Source: Neocallimastix lanati (nom. inval.) (taxonomy: Eukaryota; Neocallimastigomycota; Neocallimastigomycetes; Neocallimastigales; Neocallimastigaceae). Taken from it: a stretch of 62,500 nt of DNA. The stretch lies in assembly GCA_016946835.1 (NCBI GenBank), contig JACVTC010000067.1, forward strand, positions 242,501 through 305,000. The letters are read 5' to 3'. The first letter of the stretch is position 1; every line of letters starts with the position of its first letter. The position numbers were made by a program, and so were the translations under genes. Shown here piece after piece: positions 1 to 13,368 of the stretch. The notes under the pieces were generated by a model. It saw nothing but the letters and a program-made list of their open reading frames with translations, had not been told where the DNA came from and did not search any database.

Positions 1-166
1 ACATTTTATATTTAATATTATAAAGGAATATTATAAAAATAATTAATTTACATAAAATATTTCTTTATTTAATGATTTGTTACAATTAATAATAATAAAA
101 GAAAAATATATATATACCAATAAAACAGGATAAATAAATTAAATTTATTTTATTAATTTCAATTTC

Positions 167-395
167 ATGCAAAATTTATTATTTCCGGATTATACATTTC
201 CTGATTCATCAGAATTTCCGTTCTCTGTTGATTATGGAAAATATGGAAATGTTATTTATGATGATATATTATTAGGAGAAGATTACTATCACTTTTCTCT
301 AAATGCAGACCTAAAAATTAATAAAGGTTTTTATTTTTTAAAATATACATATATATATATATTTAAAATCATTTACAGAAAACAGATTTCATTTT

Positions 396-433
<38 letters not shown>

Positions 434-1694
434 TTTATTATTTTCAAATTGAACGATATTTAAAATTTAAAAAATATATATATATATATATTAATTTTTT
501 ATTTATTTATATAATATTTTTAATAAGAAATAAAATATAAAAATAAAATAGAAAATATAAAAGCACCTGAAAAAATATATATACCTACCATAAAACGTTT
601 CTCAAAAGATACAACTAACAATAAAGCATTTCAGGTATTTATCATTATTAAATAAAATTGATAATAATAATGATAATTTTGCATTGCTTCTTATTTACCG
701 ATAAATATATATATATATTCATATACTATTAAAAGGGAAAATATTTTAAAAATAATAACTATGGAAATATTTCTGTATCAAATAGAATAATTGAAGAAAG
801 CTTATATTATCAAGGTCAAGATGTTTTAGAAGGCAACATTTTTCAACATTTTTCAATAAATAAAAATAAAAATAAAAAACAAGAATATATCATATTTCCT
901 TCAGATGAATTATCAACAAATTTATGTAAATTTCTGTTGAATTATAACATATATATATATTTTTCTTCTTCTTTAAAACCATAATAGCAATTCATATATC
1001 TAAATAATTAATATATTATTATTTTTTATTTTATATATGTTTATAATATATTATTATTATTTATTTTATATATGTTTATAATAAATAATAATAATAAAAA
1101 AAATATTATTAAATAAAATAAATTAAAATTAAAATAAATTAAATTAAAAAAAAATAAAAATAAAAATAAAAATAGCTATTATACCAATTTCAGGAAAATA
1201 TATAAATTTATTAAGAACTAAATTAAATTTACAAAATACTTCCACCGTTCCCTTTTCAAATACAATAAAACAAATTACAAAACCTTTTGTAATAAACGAT
1301 AATGAATTATTATTTTCAGTAAGACATTCATATGATGTTAGTTTTATAAAGTTAAATAAAATAAAATATGACGATAAATTGAAAGAAAAAGTTAATGAAG
1401 ATGAATATATAGAAGATGTATCTGATACAGAAGATGAAGAAGAAGAAGATAAAGATACTAGTAAAAAATGGAAAAAACATAAATTAAAACCTACATTTAA
1501 ATATCAAAAGGTTAAAATTTTAAAAAATACTTGCTATAATCGTCATATATCGCAAAATTCTTATATATCTCATGAATATTTAATTTTAGATAATAATAAT
1601 ACTATAAAATTATATAATTTAGCAGCAAATAAGTAAGTAATTTGAAAATAAATGTAATATCTTAACAATAAATTTATATCAAATATATTATTAT

Positions 1695-1728
<34 letters not shown>

Positions 1729-2194
1729 CATTTTAAAACTAAATACATCATAATTAACTATTATTATTATTATTATTATTATTGTGATTATTATTATAAT
1801 TATTATTAAAAATTATTAATTGTTATTATAATTATTATTATATTTATGAATATTATTACTGCAATATATATATATTAAACAATAATATAATAGATTACAA
1901 ACTATCCGTTCAGCAAATAATAATCATTTCCATTTATTTAATCGTTGTGACTATCTAAATCATCCAAAACTTTTTTCATATATTAATACAAAACATTTAA
2001 GTTTATTAGATATAAGAGTAAATGATTTCAAAATATTCTATTATGATTATAATTATTTTTATTTATAATTTAATAATAATATATCTTATTATATTTAATT
2101 TTTATCATTATTTAAATAAATAAGATCTATTAACTTATTATTATTATTATTATTATTATTAATACTTGAATGAATTCTATACATATTTTTTCTT

Positions 2195-2232
<38 letters not shown>

Positions 2233-2776
2233 TATATATATATGTTAAATACTTATATTTTAATTATAAAGGATAAAACAAAAATAAAAAATATTTATTC
2301 ATTAGATGAAGAACAATTTACAGCATATTCACCACACCCAATATTATTAAATCAAATCTTTGCTTCAACTAAAAAACATTTAATGCTATTTGATATTCGA
2401 TATTCTAATAAAGCATTGTTAAGATGGGATCATCATCAAGAATATTATTCTCCAACAGAAATTAGTATTATACCAGTCAGTCAAATTAATCATAATTTTT
2501 CATCAGGTGAATAAAAAAGAATTTTAATTATCGTAGCATAATAATTTTCATTAATTTTATTTTAATCACACTTTTTAATATTTATGAATATATTACATGG
2601 ACAAAAATAGTTTTTAATAAATAATTTTTAATTATTATTATTATATAATATAATATATATATTAACTTTTAATAAATTATTTTATTATTATTAATAATAT
2701 ATTTATATATATTTATTTATTTTCTAAATAACTTAATATTAATATATATATATATTTTAAATTGTTTTTTTGTAAC

Positions 2777-2810
<34 letters not shown>

Positions 2811-5800
2811 TATCGTTATGACATGGAATAAATATAATTCAATTACGGCTTATTGCTATGATCCTATTAATATTAAACAGAAAAATGATGATATAACTAT
2901 ACTTCCTCCTTCACTGTCTAATGAAGGTGTTCATATAGATAGTTATTCCATTGATAATAAACCCTCTAAATATAGTGAAATAGATAAGAATTCCTCCCTC
3001 TCCAGTTATTCTGACATATTTTATCCTCAAAATTCTTCATTACAAGGTATCGATTATTCTCTCTTTGATTTAGCAACTTCCAAAATGCAAATAGAATTAA
3101 ATAATAAAGATGAAATAGGTATTAAAGTTTTTCAATATTCTGAATCTAAAGAAATTTATTACTCTGTCATTCGATTATCGGAATCTTTAAAAAAACAAAA
3201 TCGTTCTCATGATGGTGATGGTGAGAGAAATACAAATCTATCAAATAAAATGAAAAAGAAAGAAGAGAAAGGAAAGACAAAGGATAAATCATTACTATCA
3301 AAAAATCTTAAAGAGTATAAAAAATTAAAGGAAAAATTAAGAAAAGATTTAGTGATCACCTTAGACCGATTAAACGTTAAAAAAAAAATTAAGGAAAAAG
3401 CCCTAAAAACATTTGATAATCTGAAAAAAATTCAGAATTTTGATATTAAACAGTTAAATCAAAAAAAATTAAAAAAATATGGTAGATTTAGTGTGATAAA
3501 ACCAAGAAGTGAGAAACTTGTGACTTCTAAATATAAAATAGTTAGTCGAACTCCGTATTGGAAATTCAAAATACCTAAAGGATTGAATATTTTTAAAGAT
3601 TTTTATATAAAGGATTTTTCAAATATTTATCGCTATTTAGTTTATGAAGCTCGAATGCCACTTACCAGTGATACCATCCATGGTCATATTCAGATGAATG
3701 GGAAAAAAATTATGAAATGTGTAGAGGACGCTACTGCCTTACTAGAATGTAATCAAAAAATTAAATCATTATATGAAATTCATAAAAGATTATCCGATAT
3801 ACCAGTAGAGTATAATGATCAAGGATTACCGCTTTTTTTACCTACTCATAATCTATCCATTGAAATGGATTGGACAGATTCCCAGTTTAGAGAATCCTTT
3901 TTAGCCTACATTAAAAAAATGTATTCCGAGGCTTCGATGACATCTAATCTACTTTATATATCCCCTAGACCAGAATCACTTGTGGATATGAGTAGTTTTT
4001 CTGGCATTTTTGAAAATCTAGATAAAATTCTTCCTTCGCCTCATGAAATAAAAGATCGTGAACTACTTTTGAATCATAAAAATTTTATGGCTCATACTTT
4101 AGTATTAGCAAAAGTAGCCTATGATTTATGGACCTCCTCTTATTTCTGTAATCTTCATTTCAAACCGAGTGCTAACAGTCAAAATAATCAAAATAAGGTT
4201 TATGAAGTCTATACCACTGATAAGAATTCTAAAAAAAGAAAATCCATACCTAATCAACATCAACAGGAAAATTTAAATGATACTCATCCAACTAACGAAA
4301 ACCAAAACCAAAATCAGGACCAAAATCAAGACCAAGACCAAAATCAAATTCAAAACGAAAACGAAAACGAAAACGAAGACCAAAAGGAAGACCAAAACCA
4401 AAACCAAAACCAAAACGAAAACGAAAACCAAAATCAAAATCAAACTATTCCAATTGTAACCGATGATCATAATAACCATTATACCCCTAGTCATAATAAT
4501 AACAATAAAAAGAATGAAGCAACGAAGCTTACGAAATCTCTATGGTTAAAAAATAAAGTTGAAGGTTTTAAAAAATTAAATCCAAGTTTTCAATCACTTT
4601 TCTTACCTATATATTCATTAGAAGAATTTGATTTTGAAAAACCTGGAGAAGAAGAAAATAATAATGAATTGGAAAAGGAGGACCTTTTATCCATTCATTC
4701 ATCTAACCTAACGTATAATAATACTAGTACCAGTAATACTATTCCTAATAGTAATACTAATGATAATGAAGGTGATGATAATGATATAGAAGAAATTCAA
4801 AATGATGATAGAAGTAATACCATAGATCATATGATTTCATTAACAAAATCAAAATTTATTTCAACCTCTCTCTCACCCTATTTAGTTCCAGCGACAGGTT
4901 GTGCCACTCTACTTTATGATCATTGGAATAAATCTAATGATGAGGTAGAAGGAGAATATCAAAAGTTGCATTCACCTAATGAGCAACACCAACACCCTCA
5001 ATACCCTTCTTCTACCGCCCTAGAGAATTATTATCGTCAAAACCCGTTTGGAGAAGAGGAAGAGGAAGGAGAAGAATATTATATTAGTGATAGTGGAGAT
5101 GATGAAGAAATTAAATTTTATAAACATCCTTCCAATTGGAATTATTATACTAAATTAAAGAAAATGATACAAGAAGTAGAATCAGAACCTACTGAACTAT
5201 CAGAAGTAACTGAAGAAGTCACTGAAGAGAGAGAAGAGGAAGGAAAAACAGAAAGAGAAAAGGAAGGAGAAGAAGAAACCATGATTATGGAAGATGTATT
5301 AAAACCAATGAATAGTAATAATAATAATAATAATCATAATAATAATCATATTTTATTTGATTCTCAAGATTATAGTTCAAAATATATTGAATCTCCGGGT
5401 AATTCAATTCGTTTATTTTCTTCACCTTCCTATGATCAATCATTTCAATTACCCTATCCTACACTATCTTCTACAAAAGCAACAAAAGGAGATGAAGGAG
5501 ATGAGGCAAATGAAAGTTTTGATTCTTTAGATGATGAAATTAGTAATATTCATATAGAAGAGGTTATTAATAATATATTGAAATCACCTGAAAGAGAAAA
5601 AACAAAGAATAAAGAAAAAGAAAAGGAAAAGGAAAAAGAAAAAGAAAAAGAAAAAGAAAAAGAAAAAGAAAAAGAGAAGAAAAAGAAAAAAGAAAAAGAA
5701 AAAGAAAAAGAAAAGGAAAAGGAAATGAAAAAAGAGAAAGAAAAGGAAAAGGAAAAGGAAAAGGAAAAAGAGAAAATAAAAGAAAAAGAAAAAGAAAGAA

Positions 5801-6705
5801 GGAAGGAGAAAGAAAAGGAAAAGGAAATGGAAAAGGAAAAGGAAATGGAAAAGGAAAAGGAAATGGTAACAGAAAGGAAAGTAGAAAGAATAAAAAGCAA
5901 GAAACAAGAAAAAGAAAAAGAAAAAGAAATTTCTTCTCTTTCTTCTTTATCAGAATATAGTTCAAATGTACTTTCACTTTTTAATAGTCAAAGTCAAGAT
6001 CAAAGTCAAGATCAAGAGGAAGATCAAGAGGAAGATCAAGAATCAGAACAAGAACAAGAACAAGAACAAGAACAAGATCAAGATCAAGATCAAGATCAAG
6101 ATCAAGATCTAAATTATTCTTCATCTTTTCTCTCTTATAGTCCACCTGATATTTTAGAAAGAACTGTTTCTTTATTTGATACACCATCTCTATCAGAATC
6201 TCTATTCCAATCGGAATCGCAACCTCAATTTCAATACCAATTCCAATCACAACCACAACCACAATTACTATCACAATCACTATCACAATCACGACCTCAA
6301 TCACGACCTCAATCACAACCTCAATCAAAACCTCAATCACAATCACAATCTTTATCATTTCAACAACGAAGTTTCAAAAAAGAAATAATTAAGAATGATA
6401 GGATGAATCAAGTTTCCTTCTTTAGTCAACCCCTACCTTCTACTACTACAAGTACAGCTACGGCTACAGCTACGACTAGTAATACCGATGCTTCACATCC
6501 AAAGGATTTTAAAGTTGAACACCTTTTCCCAAATAGAATGATCTCATCCTCACAACCAACCCCAAGACTTTATGCCGGTATGAAACGATCTCTAAAACAA
6601 ACAACCCTTGCCTCTCAAATGACGAATAATGGTAAATTATTAACGATAAAAAGTGATATTCCTATCATTCAAAAAAAGAAGAAAAGAAGAAAGTATGGTT
6701 TCTAA
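167..6705 (+). CDS. RRN6/TAF1C-like RNA polymerase I initiation factor subunit (7 exons, 1708 aa)
   Basis: My splice model is exons 167-326, 552-634, 736-925, 1194-1632, 1894-2017, 2272-2506 and 2810-6705. All have GT..AG borders, every phase agrees, and the total is exactly 1709 codons with stop. An in-frame TAA at 140-142 precedes the ATG. Residues about 1-560 resemble the WD-like propeller of Rrn6/TAF1C: an N-terminal DYGKYGNVIYDD similar to the family's YGxxGxaxY opening, LLRWDHHQEYYSP, and VMTWNKYNSITAY. The C-terminus is basic and ends KKRRKYGF, as family members do. Known members are about 850-900 residues, acting in the rDNA promoter core factor/SL1. The extra length is low complexity: N/Q/E (about 900-960), KE repeats (about 1335-1450), DQ repeats (about 1470-1510) and QP/QS (about 1540-1592). 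The exon structure is well supported. The family call rests on motif recall, so it is moderate. Another large WD-like nuclear protein is the alternative. Confidence 0.62.
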
Positions 6706-7722
6706 AGAAAGAAAGAAAAAGAAAGAAAAAAAAAAAGTATATATTTTTTTTTTTTTTTTTATTTCTTTATTACTTTTTTTTATTATTTTAATTTATATAT
6801 TAATATTTATAATAGACAAAAATAATTGGAAAAAAAAAAAAGGAAAAAAAAAATTTATTTTAATATTTATTTTAATATTTATTTTATTTATTATTTTATT
6901 TAATTTTATTTTAATATTTATTTAATTTATTATTTTATTTTATATTATTTAATTTCATGATTCAAATTTAAAATCATTTATCATTTATTTTCATTTTTTT
7001 TTTTTTTTTTTTCTAAATTCTTTTAGTATGTTTTTTTTATAATTAATTAGATGATATATTTTAGTTTATATTTTATTATTTTATTTTATAATTCTATAAT
7101 ATTATAATTATTATTATTATTTTTTTTTTTAAATATTTTATTATAATTATTATTCTTATACTTATTCTTATTATTATTATATATTTTTTTTATATACTTT
7201 TTTATAAAAATTTATATCAGTAAAATAAAAATAAAAATAAAAAAAAATACAATAAATAAATTAGAAATTATTAATATTATTTATTCATTTATTCATTAGT
7301 TTTTTTTTTTTTTTATATATATATATTATTTAGTAATAAAAAAAATTAACATATAAAAAAAAAAAAAAAATAATCGGTGTATACCCATTACTAAAAAAAA
7401 AAAAATTATAAATAAAATAAAAAAATATATATATATATGAATAAAAATAATCGTAAATAAAAATAATAGTAAATAAAAAATATAAAAATATAAAAATATA
7501 AAAAAAAAAAAAAAATAAAAAGATAAATATTACTATATAATATTTCTTATACAATTTCTCTTATATAATTTTTTTTTTTTTTTTTTTTTTTTTTCTATTT
7601 TATTTTATTTATTATTATAGTTGTATTTATAGTTGTATTTGTATTGATATTGATATTTATATATATGTTTCTACATATAAATTTATATATTAAAACTTGG
7701 TGTTATTACATAAATGATAGGG

Positions 7723-7760
<38 letters not shown>

Positions 7761-7790
7761 TGATCTAAAATAAAAATAAAAATAAATAGT

Positions 7791-7830
<40 letters not shown>

Positions 7831-8103
7831 TTATTATTTATTATTATTATTATTATTAGTAATTAATTAATTAATTAAATTTACTATAGGAATTAGTTTT
7901 TTTTTTTTTTTTTTTTTTTATTAATGTGTATGTGTGTGTGTGTGTGTTCTTTTATTACTATTACCTATTACTATTACTATCACTTATTATTACTTATTAC
8001 TATTACTTATTATTACTTATTATTACTATTATTTATTATTACTTATTACTTATTATTTATTTAACTATTTATTCAATTATATAATTCTTTTTTTTTTTTT
8101 TTT
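6706..8103. other. Convergent intergenic region, AT homopolymers
   Basis: This stretch lies between the 3' ends of two convergent genes. It holds runs of A and T (for example 7569-7593, 7723-7757, 7794-7824), a short TG microsatellite near 7925-7946 and a TTATTAC-like pattern near 7970-8070. I see no coding signal on either strand. Polyadenylation signals for both genes probably lie here but cannot be distinguished in such AT-rich DNA. Confidence 0.6.
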
Positions 8104-9647
8104 TTAATCAATTTCAGATTCATGTTCAAGTTTTTTAATTAAACGAAGAACATGTTCATAGACAACAAAGTTTAAGGCATGAACTGGGAATGCCCGTATT
8201 AAACAAGAAGAAATACCATGGTAAAAACCTCTAACACCACTAGTTTTATAGATTTGTTTTATACATTGTAATTGACTCTTATAAATTTTATTCTTTGATT
8301 TAACATCAATTTGAAGTTTAGACTTCACTAAATCAATTGGGAATATACAAATCCATGAAGCAATACCAGCAAAACCACCAGCAAAGAAATGGGTAACATG
8401 AGTTGATTCTCTATCTCCTAAAGTTAATAATTTTTTCGTAATTTCGTAAGCACAGAAATATGAACCTGTACCAATTGCATCTCTAAATCCTTGGAATAAA
8501 AATCCACGATAAAGACCACGTATACCATTGGCCTTAAAAATATTTATTCCTGTTTGTAAACTTGTTGTTGAATATTGTCCTTTAAAGGTAGAATTTGGTA
8601 TATTATTTTTAACAACGGTTTTAGTAGTTTGATTAGCTACTGATTTTAGGGTTTGTTTTGTAGCCCCTTGTGCAGCTTTATTAGCTGATTCTTTGGCAGC
8701 AGCTTTGGCAGCAGCTTTGGAGGCTGCTTTAGCTGCTTTAGCGGCCTTAGCGGCAGCTTGTTTTGCTTGTTCAGCATTAATGGAAGCAGTAATAGAACTT
8801 TGTCGTACAAGAAGTTGCTCTATTTGTCTTTGCATTTTGATAAGTTCTAATGGACAACTAATAATTGCTGATACATAACCTGAAACAGCACCCGCTGCTG
8901 ATGAGGAAACTGTAAGACCATATAATGACTTTGAATCATAGAAACGATCAATAAAATCTTTAGAGCGATTATAAATTGAAAAAGAGATAGATTTAACAAT
9001 AGAAACAGTAACTAATGGTGGACAAACACCACGGAAAAAACCTCTTACACCTTCAGATCGATATGTTAATTTGATACAATTTGTCATTTTACCATAATTA
9101 TAAGTTTGCTATATTATATTAAAATATTAAATATATACATACACCATTATTATTTTATTTATAAATAATTACTATATACATATTACTATGAACATATATA
9201 ATTATTTCATTTATATTTAATAATTTTTATTTATTTACCATACGAGTTTTAATTGAATCAAACTTTTAATATTTATATTTAAAAATCAAAATAATTTTTT
9301 TTTTATTAATAAAAATTAATATATATATAAAAAAAATACGAAGATATAAAAAAAAAAAAAAAAAAAAAAAGATATATATACAAATATATAAATATAGATA
9401 TAACAATTATAATATATTATAAAAAATTAATATTTATTATTTATAATTCAATTTATAATAATAAGATCTTATATTTTAAATAATAATATTATATTTATTT
9501 TTATGATATAATTTATTTGAAATTTACTGGGTATCCAACTAAGGTTCCCACCACGGATGCACTAGTTGCCGATATGGTCGTTCTATAGTTTACTATAACA
9601 TTTTCCAAATGCTTCTTTACTCTTTTTTCATATGATTCTTTATCCAT
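8104..9647 (-). CDS. SLC25 mitochondrial-carrier-family transporter (3 exons, 382 aa)
   Basis: Exons on the minus strand are 9647-9528 (40 codons from ATG), 9262-9239 (a 24-nt microexon, 8 codons) and 9108-8104. All junctions are phase 0 with GT..AG. The three repeat signatures Px[DE]xx[KR] are present as YPFDSIK (created by the exon 1/microexon junction), CPLELIK and FPIDLVK. They are followed by family-typical GVRGFFRG, GIRGLYRG and GVRGFYHG segments, so the product should be a six-helix inner-membrane solute carrier of mitochondria or, in an anaerobic fungus, hydrogenosomes. An Ala/Lys-rich insert of about 75 residues follows CPLELIK in the second matrix loop, making it longer than the usual 300 residues. 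The last exon opens with QTYNYGKMTN, joining directly to FDSIKTRM. The substrate cannot be assigned from sequence. The low-coordinate exon alone would lack the first helix and first signature. Confidence 0.88.
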
Positions 9648-10038
9648 TTTCTAATGAAATTTTAATAAATGTTATATATTTGATTTATTACATTAAAAAA
9701 ATATTATTTGTTATTATTAATAATTATATTATTAATATTATCGTTGTTTCTAATAAGTAAAAAAAAATAATTATAAAACAAAATTCAACATTAATAATAA
9801 ATAAATTTATAAAATTTATTTGAAATCCGACATTTCTATTGTTATAAATTCAAGATGATATATTTCAAATAAATAAATAGTATTTAAATATTTTTATCTT
9901 CTCTTTATGTTTTTTATATTTGTATCATCTTTTTTTTTTATTTTATATTAATATTTTTTCTTCTTTTCTTTTTTTCTTTTAAAATAAATGAAAAAATAAA
10001 GTTTACTAAAAAACAAAAAAAAAATATTTTATCATCTT

Positions 10039-10069
<31 letters not shown>

Positions 10070-10756
10070 GATATTTATTGTATTTGTCATTCCTTTTAGT
10101 AATCTATATTATATATTATATATTTAAAAGTTTTTATATTTTTGGGGTGATTTTATTTATATTTTTTTTATTACCTTTAATAATAGTATATTGAAAGATA
10201 TATTTAATTTAAATAATTTATATTAAAAAGGTTGTATAGTTAATAAATAAATAAATAATTAAATAGATTATTGAATTATTTTATTTTTTTTTTTAAATTT
10301 TTTTTTAAAAAAATTATAAAAAAAAAAAAAAATTAAAATTAATAAAAATTATTTCATTCTTTTAAATGAATTAATGGTATACACTTTATATTTAATTTAT
10401 ATTTGATTTTCAAAGAATCAAATAAAAAGATTAAGAAATTCAATATTTTTAAATTTCTTTCTCTCTCTCTTTTTTTTTTTTTTTTTATTATTATTATTAT
10501 TATTTTATTTTAATTCTCTTTATTTATTTATTTTATTTTTTAAAAAAAATTATTTATATATATATATATTTTATTATATTCAATAAAATAATTTAACTAC
10601 TTCAAAATATAAAAAAAAAAAAAAAAAAAAAAAAATACAGCAATATATCTAAAAAGTGAAAATGACAATAAAAAAAAAATTTTTTTTTTTCATTTTAAAA
10701 TAGTTTATTATAAATATTTTAATAATGAAATCATAAATATAATAGTATTAATAATA
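9648..10756. other. AT-rich intergenic DNA, nothing recognised
   Basis: This is the region upstream of the carrier gene. It contains TA and A/T homopolymer runs (for example a TA run near 10042-10064) and no coding signal on either strand. The carrier promoter should lie just above 9647, but no specific element stands out. Confidence 0.5.
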
Positions 10757-10758
10757 AT

Positions 10759-10858
10759 GATTAAATTATTTATTTATTATTTATTTATTTATTTATTATT
10801 TATTCATTTATTTATTATTTATTTATTTATTATTCATTTATTTATTATTTATTTATTT

Positions 10859-10890
<32 letters not shown>

Positions 10891-11180
10891 TCATTTATTA
10901 TTTATTATTTATTATTTATTATTTATTATTTATTATTTATTATTTATTATTTATTATTTATTATTTATTATTTATTATTTATTATTTATTATTTATTATT
11001 TATTATTTATTATTTATTATTTATTATTTATTATTTATTATTTATTATTTATTATTTATTATTTATTATTTATTATTTATTATTTATTATTTATTATTTA
11101 TTATTTATTATTTATTATTTATTATTTATTATTTATTATTTATTATTTATTATTATTTAATTATTTAATTATTTATTTAT
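10759..11180. repeat. Tandem heptamer array, (TTATTTA)n
   Basis: It starts with irregular ATTT/TTAT tetramer and pentamer patterns. From about 10895 to 11150 it becomes an almost perfect period-7 array of TTATTTA, roughly 36 units. It happens to be open in one frame because seven-base units cycle through Leu, Phe, Ile and Tyr codons. I treat that open frame as an artefact. Confidence 0.9.
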
Positions 11181-11689
11181 TATTTTATTCATTGCTTAAT
11201 TATTGACCAACAAAATTTTAATTATTAATTGATTTTAATATAAAAAATTTAAATGAAAATCAAAAAAAAATTTAAAAAATAGTATATTATATTGTTAATA
11301 TATTATAAAATATATGGACATTATTACAATTTATAATATGATATATATAATAATTAAGTTTTATATATTAATATTTCACATTATAATTAAATTTTTATAT
11401 TAAATAAGATGTATTATACAAATCTCTTTTTTTTTTTTATTTCTATTCTTTATTAAAATATATAAGAATTGACTTTACATATATATTGTGTATTTACTAT
11501 ATAACATATCCAATTATTAATAATATATTGTTATATATGTATAAATTAAATTTTTTTATTATGATTAAAAATCTTTTTAATTTAAAATTTTATCTTTTTT
11601 TATGTTATAAATTGAACTCTTTTATATCAAATCAAGATTATATATTATAATAAATATATAAATCTTACTTTATATTTTATATATACATT

Positions 11690-11850
11690 AATAATAAATA
11701 ATAAATAATAAATAATAAATAATAAATAATAAATAATAAATAATAAATAATTAATAAATAATAAATAATAAATAATAAATAATAAATAATAAATAATAAA
11801 TAACAAATAATAAATAATAAATAACAAATATTAAATATTAAATATTAAAT
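11690..11850. repeat. Tandem heptamer array in inverted orientation
   Basis: The period-7 unit here is AATAATA/TAAATAA, the reverse complement of the array at 10.9-11.15 kb. It has a few interruptions and ends in ATTAAAT-type units. Together the two arrays form a long imperfect inverted repeat with a loop of about 540 bases. Confidence 0.85.
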
Positions 11851-13283
11851 ATTAAAATTAATTATTAATTATATTACATAAAATATATATATAAAAAAAA
11901 AAAAGAAAAAAATAAGGTGATTTACTGGTATAAAAAAAAAGATTATTTTAAAACTTTTTATTAATTTAGATATTAATTATATTCTTTAATTCTATGGAGA
12001 TGAAAAGAAAAAGAAAAGGAGCAGAGAAAGATTATAAAAAGAAAAGAAATAATCACTTAAAAAATAAAGAAATTAAATTATTAATAATTCATTATATAAT
12101 TATTTATTATGAAATAAATAAAAATTAAAAAATCATTTAATAAGGAAAGCATATTTATTTATTTTATATTTTTAGTTTTTAAATATCATAGTATTAATGC
12201 GATTATCATAATTTGAAGGGAGGAATGAAAGTTATTATGAATTAGTATTATATAATTCTTTTAATTCTTTTCTTTTAAATTTAAAACTTTATCTGTGAAT
12301 AGAATTATGTGATTTTCATTAAAATATGATAAATGTTAGATGGTCACGAAATAGATAAAAATTTTTTTTTTTTTTTTAATTTTCTTTGATCTTATTTTAA
12401 TTGGTTTTAATTATAAAATAAAAGAAATTTTATATTTTTAAAAGTATATAAGAGATATGATAATAATAATTAAAAATATGCATCAATATTAAATAGATAA
12501 CAAATATATTTTATAAAATACCATTATAAAAAATATTTAATTATATTAAATAATTAAAAAAAAATAAAAAAAATTTTAAAATAAAATGAAAATGAAAATA
12601 AATGAATATATTCGAAGATTTTTTATATATATGTAAATGAAATTTTATTATTATTATTATTATTTTATTTATTCAATCAATTAATAATAATGATAAATAA
12701 TGAATAATTAATAATAAATAATAAAATAGTAAAATATTAATAATCAATTAATTAATTAATTAATTATTAATTGTAATGACAATGAAAAAATATATATATG
12801 CCTTTACATGTTTATGTATTTATACTTTTTATCTATTTATAAAAATTATTCATATTTTCAATATTTTCTTAGTAATTTATTATAAATATCATATATAATA
12901 TAAAAATAATTTAATAAATAAAAATTACTTAAATTAAAAAATAAAACACAAATACATAAAAAAAAAAAAAGATGTAAAGATTAAATTATTTTTTTTTTTC
13001 TTCCTAAAACGACAATTGATACATTAATATTTTGGAGTTTCCTATAATTTTTATATTTCAATTCTTTTTTTAAGGTGTGAAATTATTTATTATAGTGATT
13101 AATTAATTCAGATTTTTATTTAATTAATAATCATTTGACTTTTTATTTTCCTAATTGATGTATAGAATTGATTATTTTTCTTTTTCTTTTAATAAATATA
13201 ATAATATTTTAAAATTAACTTATTATATTAATATTTTTTTTTTATTTTTTCCATTATAATAATATATATTTATATACATTTAT

Positions 13284-13355
<72 letters not shown>

Positions 13356-13368
13356 TCCTTTTAAATTT
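11851..13368. other. AT-rich intergenic DNA with a long poly-T tract
   Basis: There is no coding signal. It includes a short purine-rich patch near 11998-12040 and an extended poly-T tract at about 13286-13342 followed by a short GT microsatellite. The tract ends only about 15 bases beyond the 3' end of pseudogene copy 1. Confidence 0.5.

Noticed and set aside
5550-5977. Three overlapping minus-strand open frames rich in Phe/Leu/Ser
   Set aside because: They are antisense to the KE-repeat tract of the plus-strand gene, whose exon phases and length are consistent. AAAGAG-type repeats stay open on the opposite strand by composition.
8693-8878. Plus-strand Ala/Leu-rich open frame
   Set aside because: It is antisense to the Ala/Lys-rich insert of the carrier gene.
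10757-11206. Open frame of 149 codons of Leu, Phe, Ile and Tyr
   Set aside because: It lies wholly in the period-7 TTATTTA array; a seven-base repeat without stops in one phase stays open automatically.
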